Assembly: GCF_038784515.1 (NCBI RefSeq)
Contig: NZ_CP152376.1
Span: 744,001 to 808,000 of the forward strand
Direction of reading: 5' to 3'
DNA length: 64,000 nt
Origin: Rhodoferax sp. GW822-FHT02A01
GTDB taxonomy: Bacteria; Pseudomonadota; Gammaproteobacteria; Burkholderiales; Burkholderiaceae_C
Shown here: positions 32,611 through 44,256 of the stretch, piece by piece
Layout of the letters: the number at the start of each line of letters is the position of its first letter
Position numbering within the stretch: position 1 is the stretch's first letter
Made by a program: the position numbers and the translations under genes
The notes under the pieces: model-generated
Databases searched by the model: none
What the model was told of the DNA's origin: nothing
What the model saw: the letters and a program-made list of their open reading frames with translations, nothing else

Positions 32611-32898
32611 ATGATGGAAGCCACCAAAGTGGGCATTCGAGAATTTCGCGCCGGAATGGCCGAGTTCATTACGTCCAACACGCCGGTAGCGGTGACGCGC
32701 CATGGACAAACTATTGGCTACTTCATCCCGACCCATGGCCAGGCGGAGGCAGACGTTGCTTCGCTCAAAAAGGCGAGCAAGACGCTGGATCGGCTGCTTG
32801 CAGCCAAGGGCGTTGATGTGGAGGGGGTTGTTGCTGAGTTCAAAGCCGCTCGCAAGCGTTCGGGAGCCTCCAAGAAACCCGCGCCATCGGCGGCATGA
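32611..32898 (+). CDS. Phd/YefM-type antitoxin
   Basis: 95 residues from MMEATKVGIREFRAGMAEFI. The N-terminal part (VGIREFRAGMAEFI, then PVAVTRHGQTIGYFIP) is the Phd DNA-binding fold; the lysine-rich C-terminus should wrap the toxin. The start at 32611 has GAAGGGAAAA just before it; an upstream ATG at 32587 has no such box. It overlaps the PIN gene by 4 bp. Expected to repress its own promoter and neutralise the toxin. Confidence 0.82.
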   Translation: MMEATKVGIREFRAGMAEFITSNTPVAVTRHGQTIGYFIPTHGQAEADVASLKKASKTLDRLLAAKGVDVEGVVAEFKAARKRSGASKKPAPSAA

Positions 32899-33317
32899 GC
32901 AACAAGGCAATCGTTCTTGATGCCAACATCCTGATTCGAGCGGTGTTGGGCAAGCGGGTGCGGGAACTCATTGTCGACAATGCGGAATCCGTCCAGTTCT
33001 TTGCCCCCGATGTGGCATATGCAGACGCCAGGAAATATCTTCCAGCACTGCTAGAAAAAAGAGGTGTGACCAGTGGTCCGGCCATGGCGGTGTTGGATGC
33101 GCTGGAATCCATCGTCCGGCCCTTGGAACTTGGCGTGTATGCAGGACTGCAAGCCCAGGCACTCCAACGAATTGCCATGCGTGACGCCGATGATTGGCCT
33201 GTTTTGGCATGCGCAATGGCAATTGGTTGCCCGGTGTGGACAGAGGACGTCGATTTCTTTGGCACCGGAATTGCGACCTGGACTTCGGACCGAGTCGAAC
33301 TGTATTTGCTAGCTTGA
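32895..33317 (+). CDS. PIN-domain toxin (VapC-like)
   Basis: 140 residues. Conserved acidic residues: IVLDANIL (Asp8), a central acidic cluster RDADDWPVLACAMAIG, and VWTEDVDFFGTG. This is the PIN RNase active site, which cleaves RNA with Mg. Partner antitoxin is the overlapping Phd gene. Starts the accessory island that parts nifB from nifA. Confidence 0.82.
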   Translation: MSNKAIVLDANILIRAVLGKRVRELIVDNAESVQFFAPDVAYADARKYLPALLEKRGVTSGPAMAVLDALESIVRPLELGVYAGLQAQALQRIAMRDADDWPVLACAMAIGCPVWTEDVDFFGTGIATWTSDRVELYLLA

Positions 33318-33326
33318 GGAAAGCAA

Positions 33327-33540
33327 ATGAACATGAAAAAAACGCATCGCCCCGCTCCTTGAAGTCTGACCTCGCACGTGTAGATGCCCACGTTGTAGGA
33401 AAGGGCGAATATAGGGAGTTGCCTGAACTGACAGATGACATGCTTGCGCGTGCTACGGTCAACAAAGGCAGCCGACCAGTCTCCGAGAATCCAAGAAACT
33501 GCTTTCGATCCGGTTGCCTGCAGACGTGATTGAGCGATGA
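33327..33540 (+). pseudogene. brnA antitoxin pseudogene
   Basis: Three frame pieces together read as a BrnA antitoxin. MNMKKTHRPAP ends at a stop; after a shift the frame gives LKSDLARVDAHVV, ELPELTDDMLARATVNKGS and RPVSENPR; after a second shift it gives LLSIRLPADVIER, followed by TGA where BrnA normally has a tryptophan. Two frameshifts and a nonsense change leave no product. No brnT toxin gene is beside it. Confidence 0.65.
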
Positions 33541-33730
33541 AATTCAATATGGATTGAATTCATTAAGACGCAGCAGCATCCATAATGTGGCCCTGGCTTT
33601 CGTCCAAGCCTCCCCCCTCCAACGGGAAAGCACGCAACATGCAGGGCACTCACCACATCCGCAAACCACATGTTCGGGCCAGACGCATAAGGAGGGATTG
33701 CGACACAGGTTCGCAACACGAGGTTTGACC

Positions 33731-34435
33731 ATGAAACTTTCCGCTCCCGTTTACCGCCTGAAGAGGCTGGCAAAAGAACTTTCCAAAGAGAAGAACATTC
33801 CTCTGCATGCGGCATTGGACCGCGTCGCGCAGGAGGAAGGCTTTGCCAGCTGGAGCCTGCTGGCAGCGCAACTGGCCACAGAGCGCCCTACCGACAAACT
33901 GCTCTCCCGCCTGGAACCCGGCGACCTGGTATTGCTTGGCGCCCGCCCCGGCCAAGGCAAGACCCTGCTGGGCCTGGACCTCGCCATAGCCGCCGCGAAG
34001 TCTGGGCGCAGCGGCTGGTTCTTTACACTGGAATGGACCGCCGCGGACCTGTTGGGCGGCATGCAGACGCTGGGCGAAGCGCCCACCGCCATCCCCGAAC
34101 GCTTCCGCTTTGACAACGCCGACGCGATATGCGCCAGCTACATCATGGAACAGCTCTCCAGCGCCGAAAGCGGAACTGTGGCTGTCATCGACTACCTCCA
34201 GATACTGGACCAACGGCGCGAGAATCCGCCGCTGGCCGAGCAAGTCCAGGCGCTCAAGGAATTTGCGCGGGAGCGTGGAATGGTAATGGTCTTTCTCTCG
34301 CAGATTGACCGGTCATTTGACGGTGCCAAACAAACTGTTCCGAGCCTTGCGGATGTGCGGTTGCCCAATCCGTTGGAACTGGGGTTGTTTGATAAGACGT
34401 GCTTCTTGCACAAAGGGGCGGTGCACGTTGGGTAA
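33731..34435 (+). CDS. DnaB/RecA-like ATPase (small 'DNA helicase' protein)
   Basis: 234 residues. The N-terminal helical part (YRLKRLAKELSKEKNIPLHAA) is followed by a RecA-type core with Walker A GARPGQGKT, then LFFTLEW-like strands and a Walker B strand VAVIDYLQIL, and MVMVFLSQIDRSF as in DnaB. The DnaB N-terminal domain and hexamer linker are absent. Such short proteins are commonly labelled DNA helicase in proteobacterial genomes; real activity is unknown. The start at 33731 follows a well-placed AGGTTTGACC. It stands alone in the island. Confidence 0.7.
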   Translation: MKLSAPVYRLKRLAKELSKEKNIPLHAALDRVAQEEGFASWSLLAAQLATERPTDKLLSRLEPGDLVLLGARPGQGKTLLGLDLAIAAAKSGRSGWFFTLEWTAADLLGGMQTLGEAPTAIPERFRFDNADAICASYIMEQLSSAESGTVAVIDYLQILDQRRENPPLAEQVQALKEFARERGMVMVFLSQIDRSFDGAKQTVPSLADVRLPNPLELGLFDKTCFLHKGAVHVG

Positions 34436-34522
34436 ACGCGCGCTACGCGATGAAGTACATATGCGGCTGCGGGCATCCGCAGCCGCCCCGCACTCTGGCT
34501 CGAATAATGATTCGGCGGTACT

Positions 34523-35413
34523 TCAGCAGATCGTCCGGACACCTCTTTGGAGCCTTGCATTCATTTCCGTGAGTCTGGGCTCGTCAAGAAATGGAATCCA
34601 ACCGAGCCACTTCAACGTATTCAGGCTCCCAGTACTCTCGAAGGTCGTGAGGAGGCGATAGTGCAAAATAATTCCAACGACTCCAGGCTTGACCCTCTTG
34701 ACAACCATTGGTAACAGCCGATCCATCTGAAGTTTGTCTTCCGCGTACATCAATTCGTAAAGATGATCTTCATCACGTACAAGCATGACGCGATTCTCAG
34801 GATTAATCACCTTGGAGAGATCCAGTGCGACTATGCCCGCGCGGTCGGGTTCTTCGTGCTTGCAAAGTCGATCAGTCAACTGACCAATTGCAATTCGCAG
34901 CGAAGTCTCTACGGACGTTCCGGACGTTGGGCGCTTCGCCTCAACAAAAATGCGGAGTTCGTCAACAAGGAAAGATAGGTCAGCCTTGGTGCTGTATTCA
35001 GGATGAAGATCTGCATGCGCAAACAAGGCATTTAAGTAAAGCTCAAAGCCAAAGTTCCGCGCTTTGTTCGAGGCTGTGGCGGCTTGCTCTTGAGTCGGTA
35101 GCACAGGCCCCTTGATGTAGTGCTGCAAATTCTCTATAGCGGCCGATTCAGTTGAGGTAGAAAGCCCTCGATAGATTGAAACGAGCTCTCGGCTTTCAAG
35201 CAGAGCAGTGCACACGCGATCCCGGTAGCTGTCGTCTGAAATGTTTCCCCAACCATTGTCTGTGAACTGGTCGAGTAGCGTTTTGATGGTTCTTCGGTAC
35301 TCTGCGTGGCGGCCTCGATCAACAGGAAATCCGTTAGCCGCCACCCAAGCCAGGGCTGCTTCGTAGTGCTCGGCGATCTCAGCGAGTGTGTGGGGAGTGA
35401 CTTCAACGCGCAT
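34523..35413 (-). CDS. putative PD-(D/E)XK nuclease-like protein
   Basis: 296 residues from MRVEVTPHTLAEIAEHYEAA. In the middle, STKADLSFLVDELRIFVEAK gives the D...ExK spacing of PD-(D/E)XK nucleases; the preceding part (about 1-120) is helical with basic residues, and the C-terminal part ends in LKWLGWIPFLDEPRL. No named family recognised. It is followed on the upstream side by the 128-residue gene 31 bp away, on the same strand, forming a likely two-gene unit. It could be a restriction or phage-defence nuclease; this is inference from the motif. Confidence 0.5.
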   Translation of the reverse strand: MRVEVTPHTLAEIAEHYEAALAWVAANGFPVDRGRHAEYRRTIKTLLDQFTDNGWGNISDDSYRDRVCTALLESRELVSIYRGLSTSTESAAIENLQHYIKGPVLPTQEQAATASNKARNFGFELYLNALFAHADLHPEYSTKADLSFLVDELRIFVEAKRPTSGTSVETSLRIAIGQLTDRLCKHEEPDRAGIVALDLSKVINPENRVMLVRDEDHLYELMYAEDKLQMDRLLPMVVKRVKPGVVGIILHYRLLTTFESTGSLNTLKWLGWIPFLDEPRLTEMNARLQRGVRTIC

Positions 35414-35444
35414 GGTGCAGTGGGTGCGTGTGCCGCCCGCCAAA

Positions 35445-35831
35445 CTATGGCCAGATGTAATCCCGACCCTCAATCATGCCGTGCGGCGACAGCGTGATGC
35501 TGAGCCGCTTGAACAAGCCAAAGAATTCCACCAACGGCATTTGCACATCGACGCGTCGAACCGGTATAGGGCCTGGCGTTGTGTCGAGCATGGACTTCAC
35601 GCTGTCGTGGGCGCGCGGCTTGACCAGTAAGAATTGGACGTTGACGGGGTCTTTATGAACCCCGTGACTCTCGCCTGAAAACAGCTTAATGCCAAGCAGG
35701 AATTCGTCGTCCGTCTTTAGTCCTTTACTTGTTAGCCAATCGTCTGCATCGGCCTTGTCAGCGCGATCTGCGGCGGAGCTTCCTTTGAAATCACCGTATT
35801 GGACTGATGCGCGGAACGTGTCTTGTGGCAC
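35445..35831 (-). CDS. hypothetical protein, partner of the nuclease-like gene
   Basis: 128 residues (MPQDTFRASVQYGDFKGSSA). An acidic/basic segment ADRADKADADDWL follows, then LLGIKLFSGESHGVHKDPVNVQFLL and a C-terminal RRVDVQMPLVEFFGLFKRLSITLSP. No family recognised. It precedes the nuclease-like gene by 31 bp on the same strand, so both likely share a transcript. Base composition is lower in GC than the nif genes around. Confidence 0.5.
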   Translation of the reverse strand: MPQDTFRASVQYGDFKGSSAADRADKADADDWLTSKGLKTDDEFLLGIKLFSGESHGVHKDPVNVQFLLVKPRAHDSVKSMLDTTPGPIPVRRVDVQMPLVEFFGLFKRLSITLSPHGMIEGRDYIWP

Positions 35832-36050
35832 TCGAGTCTCCCAGGTTGAATGATGAGGCAGTGGTCAGGAATAACTGCGGGTCGTTCTGTGCGGCCTAAC
35901 GAGGTTGTAAAAAAATGCGATTCTCGCGCGCCACGTGGCTGCGTTGCATCCTGCGTAAATCGCGCATCTGGAATTTGGCTTTCATGCTCTCAGTGTGCCG
36001 CAACTTCGCCCTTTCAGTCCATATGGGCGATCAAGGTCCTCGCCTCCTGT
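35832..36050. other. non-coding stretch upstream of the nuclease-like pair
   Basis: 219 bases with no supportable gene. It would hold the promoter of the minus-strand pair and abuts the transposase remnant. An A-run (TTGTAAAAAAATGCG) lies near 35910. Nothing else recognised. Confidence 0.4.
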
Positions 36051-36197
36051 CTATTGGATATCTCGCCCCAGCGTGGTCTTGGATAACCTCTCGATGTTGT
36101 ACACCATGCAGTAAAGATTCCACTGCACGTTTTCCTTGGCGCAGCCCCGGTAGTTCAGTCGGGTCAGGCGATCAGCATTGGACAAATGGTCGGCAAT
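36051..36197 (-). pseudogene. transposase C-terminal remnant (IS1182/IS5-like)
   Basis: The last 45 or so codons of a DDE transposase remain: HLSNADRLTRL, then NYRGCAKENVQWNLYCMVYN and IERL, ending with a stop at 36051. The pattern RGxAKxxxQWxLYCxVHNIEKL is typical of the C-terminus of IS1182-type transposases. No catalytic part or terminal inverted repeat was seen. It marks past insertion in the island. Confidence 0.55.
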
Positions 36198-36199
36198 GA

Positions 36200-36217
36200 T
36201 GTACAGTAACACGTACA
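36200..36217. promoter_or_regulatory. YefM-type operator with two hexamers
   Basis: TGTACA at 36200-36205 and CGTACA at 36212-36217, centres 12 bp apart, 17 bp before the yefM start. The E. coli yefM-yoeB operator has TGTACA hexamers at the same centre spacing, so autoregulation by YefM/YefM-YoeB is likely. Confidence 0.6.
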
Positions 36218-36233
36218 TATAAGGAGCCCCGAT

Positions 36234-36485
36234 ATGGATGCGATTACCTACACGACGGTTCGAGCGAATTTGGCGAGTGCGATGGACCGCGTTTGCGAGG
36301 ACCACGAAGCTTTGATCATCACGCGCAACGGAGAGCAGTCGGTTGTGATGCTCTCGCTCGAAGACTACAAGGCGCTGGAAGAAACTGCGTACCTTCTGCG
36401 CACCCCCGCGAACGCAAAGCGCCTTCTTGCGGCAGCGGCGCAGCTGAACGCCGGGAAGGGTGTTGAGCGGAAGTTGGCCAAGTGA
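36234..36485 (+). CDS. yefM: YefM-family antitoxin
   Basis: 83 residues: MDAITYTTVRANLASAMDRV, then EALIITRNGEQSVVMLSLED, then YKALEETAYLLRTPANA. This is a full YefM/Phd fold with a C-terminal toxin-binding tail. An AAGGAG box is present. It overlaps the yoeB start by four bases (ATGA). Confidence 0.92.
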   Translation: MDAITYTTVRANLASAMDRVCEDHEALIITRNGEQSVVMLSLEDYKALEETAYLLRTPANAKRLLAAAAQLNAGKGVERKLAK

Positions 36486-36736
36486 AGCTTGTCTTCGCTG
36501 ACGAGGCATGGGAAGACTACCTGTATTGGCAAAAGCAGGATAGGAAGATGGTCGAGCGGATCAACAAACTGATTCGCGAGACCCAGCGAGAACCGTTCGG
36601 CGGCATCGGCAAACCCGAACCACTGAAACATGCCCTCTCAGGATTTTGGTCACGCCGGATCACGGACGAGCACCGTATGGTGTATCGGCTTGAAGACGAC
36701 CAACTTCAAATAGCCCAATTGCGTTTCCATTACTGA
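36482..36736 (+). CDS. yoeB: YoeB-family mRNA interferase toxin
   Basis: 84 residues: MKLVFADEAWEDYLYWQKQD, RINKLIRETQREPFGGIGKP, LSGFWSRRITDEHRMVYRL, ending RFHY. The catalytic glutamate, arginine and C-terminal HY residues of YoeB are all there, so it should be an active ribosome-dependent endoribonuclease. Directly followed by the hairpin at 36789-36831. Confidence 0.93.
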   Translation: MKLVFADEAWEDYLYWQKQDRKMVERINKLIRETQREPFGGIGKPEPLKHALSGFWSRRITDEHRMVYRLEDDQLQIAQLRFHY

Positions 36737-36788
36737 GACGCCCAACGCCCAAGGTAAGCGGCGCCGGAGCCCGGCAGGGCGGAGGGCA

Positions 36789-36831
36789 CCAACACAGGCC
36801 ATGAGAATGCCGAAGGCATGGTCTGTGTTGG
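36789..36831. terminator. hairpin after yoeB
   Basis: Arms CCAACACAG-g-CCATG and CATGG-t-CTGTGTTGG, a 9+5 base stem with one mismatch and a 13-base loop. No U-tract. Probably a terminator shared by yoeB and the convergent gene at 36851. Confidence 0.5.
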
Positions 36832-36850
36832 CGTCCGCTTGACCGATCAG

Positions 36851-37441
36851 CTAGGCGCGCCGCTCGACCACGCTGCCGAAGTGATTTTTGTAGAGGCATA
36901 GGAAGCTCTCCACTTCGTGCGCTTTAAGCAGCAGAAGTGCTTCGGGCAGTTCTGTCATTGGAACGTAGTCGCGATTCGTGGGAATACCCAGTCGCTTCGC
37001 TCCTACTCTTGTACCTGCATGCAAGTAGACATGCTTTGGTTCGTGCCCCGTCTTGGCGGAAATTCGCAGAGCAGTATCGTAGGCGTAGAGCTCACCAAGA
37101 CCATGGACTTTGGACGTGACGCCTCTAACGATCTGAAGTACTTCTTCGAAGGAATTGGCCTTTTGAAATGCTCCGAGCATGCTCATGATGGCTTGCTTGC
37201 CTTGCTGTAGGCTCTCACGAGTAAGTCTGCGCTGGTGCGAGAAGCGATTTCCTCGAGAGTCTTTCGCCAACGCTGCAAATTCAAGCGCTTTTTCTTGCGA
37301 GATCTCTTTGAAGAACGCAAGTTCATCCCGCTCACCATGCCTATACGTGTCGATGAACTCCCTCACCATTGCCTCTAAGGTGATGAGGCGACGCGTTGGA
37401 GATGAACATGTTTTCTTTGGCTTTTTTCGGCAACTAGACAT
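36851..37441 (-). CDS. hypothetical protein of the island (196 residues)
   Basis: Begins MSSCRKKPKKTCSSPTRRL, a basic Cys/Lys-rich leader; then helical segments VREFIDTYRHGERDELAFFK and the conserved-looking VRGVTSKVHGLGELYAYDTA, LRISAKTGHEPKHVYLHAGT. The VHGLGELYAYDTALRI part recalls a helix-hairpin-helix-like nucleic-acid contact, but no family is certain. Low GC compared with the nif genes; likely horizontally gained. Function unknown. Confidence 0.55.
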   Translation of the reverse strand: MSSCRKKPKKTCSSPTRRLITLEAMVREFIDTYRHGERDELAFFKEISQEKALEFAALAKDSRGNRFSHQRRLTRESLQQGKQAIMSMLGAFQKANSFEEVLQIVRGVTSKVHGLGELYAYDTALRISAKTGHEPKHVYLHAGTRVGAKRLGIPTNRDYVPMTELPEALLLLKAHEVESFLCLYKNHFGSVVERRA

Positions 37442-37787
37442 AGTGCTCCGCGTAGTCGTCTCGCCACTTCAGTCTACACAGATCTAAGGTCAAGAGTTCG
37501 AAGTCTTGCCAGTAGCTCGGCGGAGGAATTTCCGCAAAGATGTTGCCCATAGTCGCCTTTGAAATCTAACGCAATGTACAGAGCATACCTTGCTCCATAA
37601 ATCGGACACTGCTCGATAAACAGGACATTCAATGCACCCGAAAGTGGCTTACAGCGTTGCGACACAGCCAAAATGGTTTAGTTACAAACAGATATAAAAA
37701 TCTGTGAAACACCGCAAACTGGTTCCACCCATTCTGCCCCTCTATCCACGGCCTAGCCATCCCCCATTCGGGTGAGTCAAAGCAACG
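37442..37787. other. AT-rich spacer between the island and nifA
   Basis: 346 bases, markedly richer in A/T than the flanking genes, without a convincing gene. It holds a small hairpin at 37688-37705 (ACAGAT-ATAAAA-ATCTGT). It should contain the promoter of the 196-residue gene and the 3' end region of nifA; a boundary of the inserted island may lie here. Confidence 0.4.
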
Positions 37788-39479
<1,692 letters not shown>

Positions 39480-39576
39480 GCTGAACTCCGGTTGACGTGA
39501 TCTGGGGCATTGCACATCTGAGGTTTTGTGCGATGCAAGAAACGCGCCCGCGGGTGTTTCAAAAATGGTCCCGCCG

Positions 39577-39610
39577 TTGTCAACTGCCGCTTCGTGACAA
39601 ACATGACAAC
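39577..39610. promoter_or_regulatory. TTGTCA/TGACAA repeat between nifA and iscS
   Basis: TTGTCA at 39577, TGACAA at 39595, and TGACAAC at 39604 form an inverted repeat with a doubled right arm. It does not fit the TGT-N10-ACA site of NifA. Its place, about 90 bp upstream of the -24 element, suggests an activator or repressor site shared by both divergent genes. Confidence 0.35.
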
Positions 39611-39690
39611 AATTCCCACACATGTGAGGACGCGGCAAACAAAAACAACAAATTTGCGGCTCAAAAGGCCCAATTCTGCGTTCCAGCGCA

Positions 39691-39706
39691 TGGCACCGAA
39701 ATTGCG
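39691..39706 (+). promoter_or_regulatory. sigma-54 promoter of the nif-isc operon
   Basis: TGGCACCGAAATTGCG, a near-perfect -24/-12 element with GG and GC twelve bases apart. Predicted start is about 24 bases before the iscS ATG. No canonical NifA site was found upstream. Confidence 0.85.
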
Positions 39707-39740
39707 AAAAGAGAGCGTCCAACTTTTTCAGGAACGCCCC

Positions 39741-40985
39741 ATGACGGATTCCAGCAACCACAAGGCCTCCATGCGCAGTGCACCGCCCGTGTATTTGGAC
39801 TACGCCGCAACCACCCCGGTGGACCGGCGTGTGGCTGCCAAGATGATTCCCTACCTGACGGACTTGTATGGCAACCCGGCCAGCCGCTCGCACGCCTTTG
39901 GCTGGGCCGCAGACGAGGCGGTGGAGCTGGCGCGCGAACAGGTCTGCGCACTGATTGGCGCCGACCCGCGTGAGCTGGTCTGGACGTCGGGCGCCACCGA
40001 ATCCAACAACCTGGCCATCAAGGGCGCTGCGCACTTCTACAAGGGCAAAGGCAAACACCTGATTACCGTGGCCACTGAACACAAGGCGGTGCTTGACAGC
40101 ATGCGCGAGCTGGAGCGCGAGGGCTTTGAGGTCACGGTGCTGCCGGTGCTGCCCAGTGGCTTGCTGGACCTGGCGGTGTTCGAAGCCGCCCTGCGCCCAG
40201 ACACGGTGCTGGCCTCGGTCATGTTTGTCAACAACGAAACCGGCGTCATCCAGGATGTGGCCGCAATCGGTGCACTGTGCCGCGCCAAAGGGGTGCTGTT
40301 CCATGTGGACGCAGCGCAGGCTGCCGGCAAGGTGGAAATTGACCTGGAGCAGTTGCCCATCGACATGATGTCCCTGTCGGCCCACAAGATATATGGCCCC
40401 AAAGGGGTTGGTGCGCTGTACGTGCGGCGCAAACCCCGCGTGCGCATCGAGGCGCAGATGCACGGCGGCGGCCACGAGCGCGGCATGCGCTCGGGCACGC
40501 TGCCCACGCACCAGATCGTGGGCATGGGCGAGGCCTTCTGGCTGGCGCACAAAAATATGGCGGCCGACAACCAGCGCATACGCGCGCTGCGTGAGCGGCT
40601 CTGGGCGGGTCTATCCAAGATGGACGAAGTCGTGCTCAACGGCGACGAGGAGCACCGCGCCGCGCAGTACCTCAACGCCAGCTTCAATTATGTGGAAGGC
40701 GAGTCCCTGCTGATGGGTATCAAGGGTGTGGCGGTGTCGTCCGGCTCGGCCTGCACCTCGGCCAGCCTGGAGCCCAGCTATGTGCTGCGCGCCATGGGCC
40801 GCAGCGACGAGCTGGCCCACAGCTCGGTGCGCTTTTCCATCGGCCGCTTCACCACCGAGGAAGAGATCGACTTCACCATCGCCCAAGTCACCCAGGTGGT
40901 GACACGCCTGCGCGCCATGAGCCCGCTGTGGGACATGGTGCAGGCCGGTGTGGACCTGTCCACTATCAAGTGGGCTGAACACTAA
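39741..40985 (+). CDS. iscS: cysteine desulfurase, IscS-type, nif-dedicated
   Basis: 414 residues from [27 protein letters not shown] opens the core; PLP lysine in [20 protein letters not shown]; reactive cysteine in [20 protein letters not shown]; the C-terminus [20 protein letters not shown] is the IscS-type tail that binds IscU. The start at 39741 has an AGGA box and lies downstream of the sigma-54 promoter; longer frames cross it. It provides sulfur for cluster assembly under nitrogen-fixing conditions, likely in addition to a housekeeping IscS elsewhere. Confidence 0.93.
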   Translation: MTDSSNHKASMRSAPPVYLDYAATTPVDRRVAAKMIPYLTDLYGNPASRSHAFGWAADEAVELAREQVCALIGADPRELVWTSGATESNNLAIKGAAHFYKGKGKHLITVATEHKAVLDSMRELEREGFEVTVLPVLPSGLLDLAVFEAALRPDTVLASVMFVNNETGVIQDVAAIGALCRAKGVLFHVDAAQAAGKVEIDLEQLPIDMMSLSAHKIYGPKGVGALYVRRKPRVRIEAQMHGGGHERGMRSGTLPTHQIVGMGEAFWLAHKNMAADNQRIRALRERLWAGLSKMDEVVLNGDEEHRAAQYLNASFNYVEGESLLMGIKGVAVSSGSACTSASLEPSYVLRAMGRSDELAHSSVRFSIGRFTTEEEIDFTIAQVTQVVTRLRAMSPLWDMVQAGVDLSTIKWAEH

Positions 40986-41042
40986 CCCGGCCCCATTGAG
41001 TAGCCCGCCCTCTTTATTTGATTTGTAACCAGGAGAACTTCC

Positions 41043-41480
41043 ATGGCCTATAGCGACAAAGTGGTTGACCACTACGAGAACCCCCGCAACGTCGGAGCCC
41101 TGGATGCGTCGGACGACAACGTCGGCACCGGCATGGTGGGCGCGCCCGCCTGCGGTGACGTGATGCGCCTGCAGATCCGCGTCAACGCCGAGGGCGTGAT
41201 TGAAGATGCCAAGTTCAAGACCTATGGCTGCGGCTCGGCGATTGCGTCTAGCTCGCTGGTGACCGAATGGGTGCGTGGCCGCACGCTGGACGAAGCCCTG
41301 GCCATCAAGAACGCCGACATCGCCGAAGAGCTGGCGCTGCCCCCCGTCAAGATCCATTGCTCCATCCTCGCCGAGGACGCCATCAAGGCGGCCGTGGCCG
41401 ATTTCCGTTCACGCCATCCTGCACCCGGCGGCGGCACCCTGGTGTCCGAGCAGATGGCTTGCGCATCTACCACCCGCTAA
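41043..41480 (+). CDS. iscU: Fe-S scaffold protein, IscU-type
   Basis: 145 residues. Ligand cysteines in [26 protein letters not shown] and [12 protein letters not shown], with the HscA-recognition motif LPPVK before the last cysteine. It is IscU rather than the larger modular NifU. The C-terminal 20 residues ([20 protein letters not shown]) extend beyond typical IscU. It lies 57 bp after iscS. Confidence 0.93.
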   Translation: MAYSDKVVDHYENPRNVGALDASDDNVGTGMVGAPACGDVMRLQIRVNAEGVIEDAKFKTYGCGSAIASSSLVTEWVRGRTLDEALAIKNADIAEELALPPVKIHCSILAEDAIKAAVADFRSRHPAPGGGTLVSEQMACASTTR

Positions 41481-41518
41481 GCCCGGCTTGGCACCACCCC
41501 CACCCACAAGGAACCATC

Positions 41519-41896
41519 ATGGAAGCAGCACTGAGCGTTAGCACTACCAGCCAGCCAGCCGGCATGCCCAGCCAACTGGAATTCACACCCGCCGCCGCCG
41601 CCAAGGTTGCGGAGCTGATCATCGAAGAAGGCAACCCCGGCCTGAAGCTGCGCCTGTATGTCACCGGTGGCGGCTGCTCCGGCTTCTCCTACGGCTTTGC
41701 CTTTGACGACGCCGTGGCTGAGGACGACACGCTGATCGTGACCGAAGGCGTGGCCCTGGTGGTGGACGTGATGAGCCTGCAATATGTGGTGGGCGCCCGC
41801 GTGGACTTTGAAGACGGGCTGGAAGGCTCACGCTTTGTCATCCACAACCCCAACGCCCAGACCACCTGCGGCTGCGGCAGTTCGTTCTCCGTGTAA
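41519..41896 (+). CDS. A-type Fe-S carrier (ErpA/IscA-like)
   Basis: 125 residues from [21 protein letters not shown]-type cysteines in [13 protein letters not shown] and [12 protein letters not shown] short N-terminal extension of about 20 residues precedes the fold. AAGGAACC box 4 bases upstream. Followed by a second A-type gene 12 bp on. Transfers clusters from IscU to client proteins. Confidence 0.88.
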   Translation: MEAALSVSTTSQPAGMPSQLEFTPAAAAKVAELIIEEGNPGLKLRLYVTGGGCSGFSYGFAFDDAVAEDDTLIVTEGVALVVDVMSLQYVVGARVDFEDGLEGSRFVIHNPNAQTTCGCGSSFSV

Positions 41897-41908
41897 AGAG
41901 GTTTCACC

Positions 41909-42232
41909 ATGTCTGTCTCCCTGACACCCGCCGCGGTGCGCCACGTGAAGAAGTCCCTGGCCAAGCGCGGCAGCGGCATCGGCCTGCGCCTGGCGGTCAA
42001 GACCAGCGGCTGCAACGGCTTTGCCTATGCGCTGGAATTTGTCGATGCGGCCAATGAAGAAGACCTGTGCTTCGACAGCCTGGGCGTGAAGGTCATCGTG
42101 GACCCGCGCAGCTTTGGCATGCTAGATGGCACCGAGCTGGACTTTGTGCGCGAAGGCCTGAACGAAGGTTTCAAGTTCACCAACCCGAATGCCAAGGCCA
42201 ATTGCGGTTGCGGTGAGAGCTTCGCGGTATGA
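41909..42232 (+). CDS. iscA: A-type Fe-S carrier IscA
   Basis: 107 residues, the usual IscA length: [20 protein letters not shown], cysteines in [15 protein letters not shown] and [11 protein letters not shown]. It is the third A-type protein in the window and differs from the previous one across the molecule, so it is not a recent tandem duplicate. Confidence 0.9.
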   Translation: MSVSLTPAAVRHVKKSLAKRGSGIGLRLAVKTSGCNGFAYALEFVDAANEEDLCFDSLGVKVIVDPRSFGMLDGTELDFVREGLNEGFKFTNPNAKANCGCGESFAV

Positions 42233-42239
42233 AACAGCT

Positions 42240-42340
42240 CCCCCCCGTTGCTTGCTCGCTGCGCGTAGCCGCATACCCCCTCAGGGGGCAACACCAGCGG
42301 CCCGGCGGAGCCGGTTCCGCGGTGTTCCTGGGTTAGGCAT
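42240..42340. repeat. GC-rich REP-like intergenic repeat
   Basis: Contains the palindrome CCCCCT-C-AGGGGG (42288-42300 region) and a second hairpin-forming block of CCGGCGGAGCCGG type. This architecture (TAGCCGCATACCCCCTC, CAGCGGCCCGGCGGAGCCGG) resembles repeats scattered between genes in Comamonadaceae genomes. It lies between iscA and hscA and may trim or stabilise the operon transcript. Confidence 0.55.
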
Positions 42341-42372
42341 TTCGCGCCGGACGCATTTGAGGTAATTTTTTT

Positions 42373-44250
<1,878 letters not shown>

Positions 44251-44256
44251 AGCCCC

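Noticed and set aside
36737..36835. Possible integron attC site directly after yoeB (outer arms GACGCCCAAC and GTTGGCGTC)
   Set aside because: The right arm does not fit the GTTRRRY core, inner L boxes are not clear, and no integrase or cassette array is seen; treated as a hairpin terminator.
37474..37671. 65-codon minus-strand frame in the AT-rich spacer
   Set aside because: No ribosome-binding site, no family likeness, and composition unlike a coding gene; left as non-coding.
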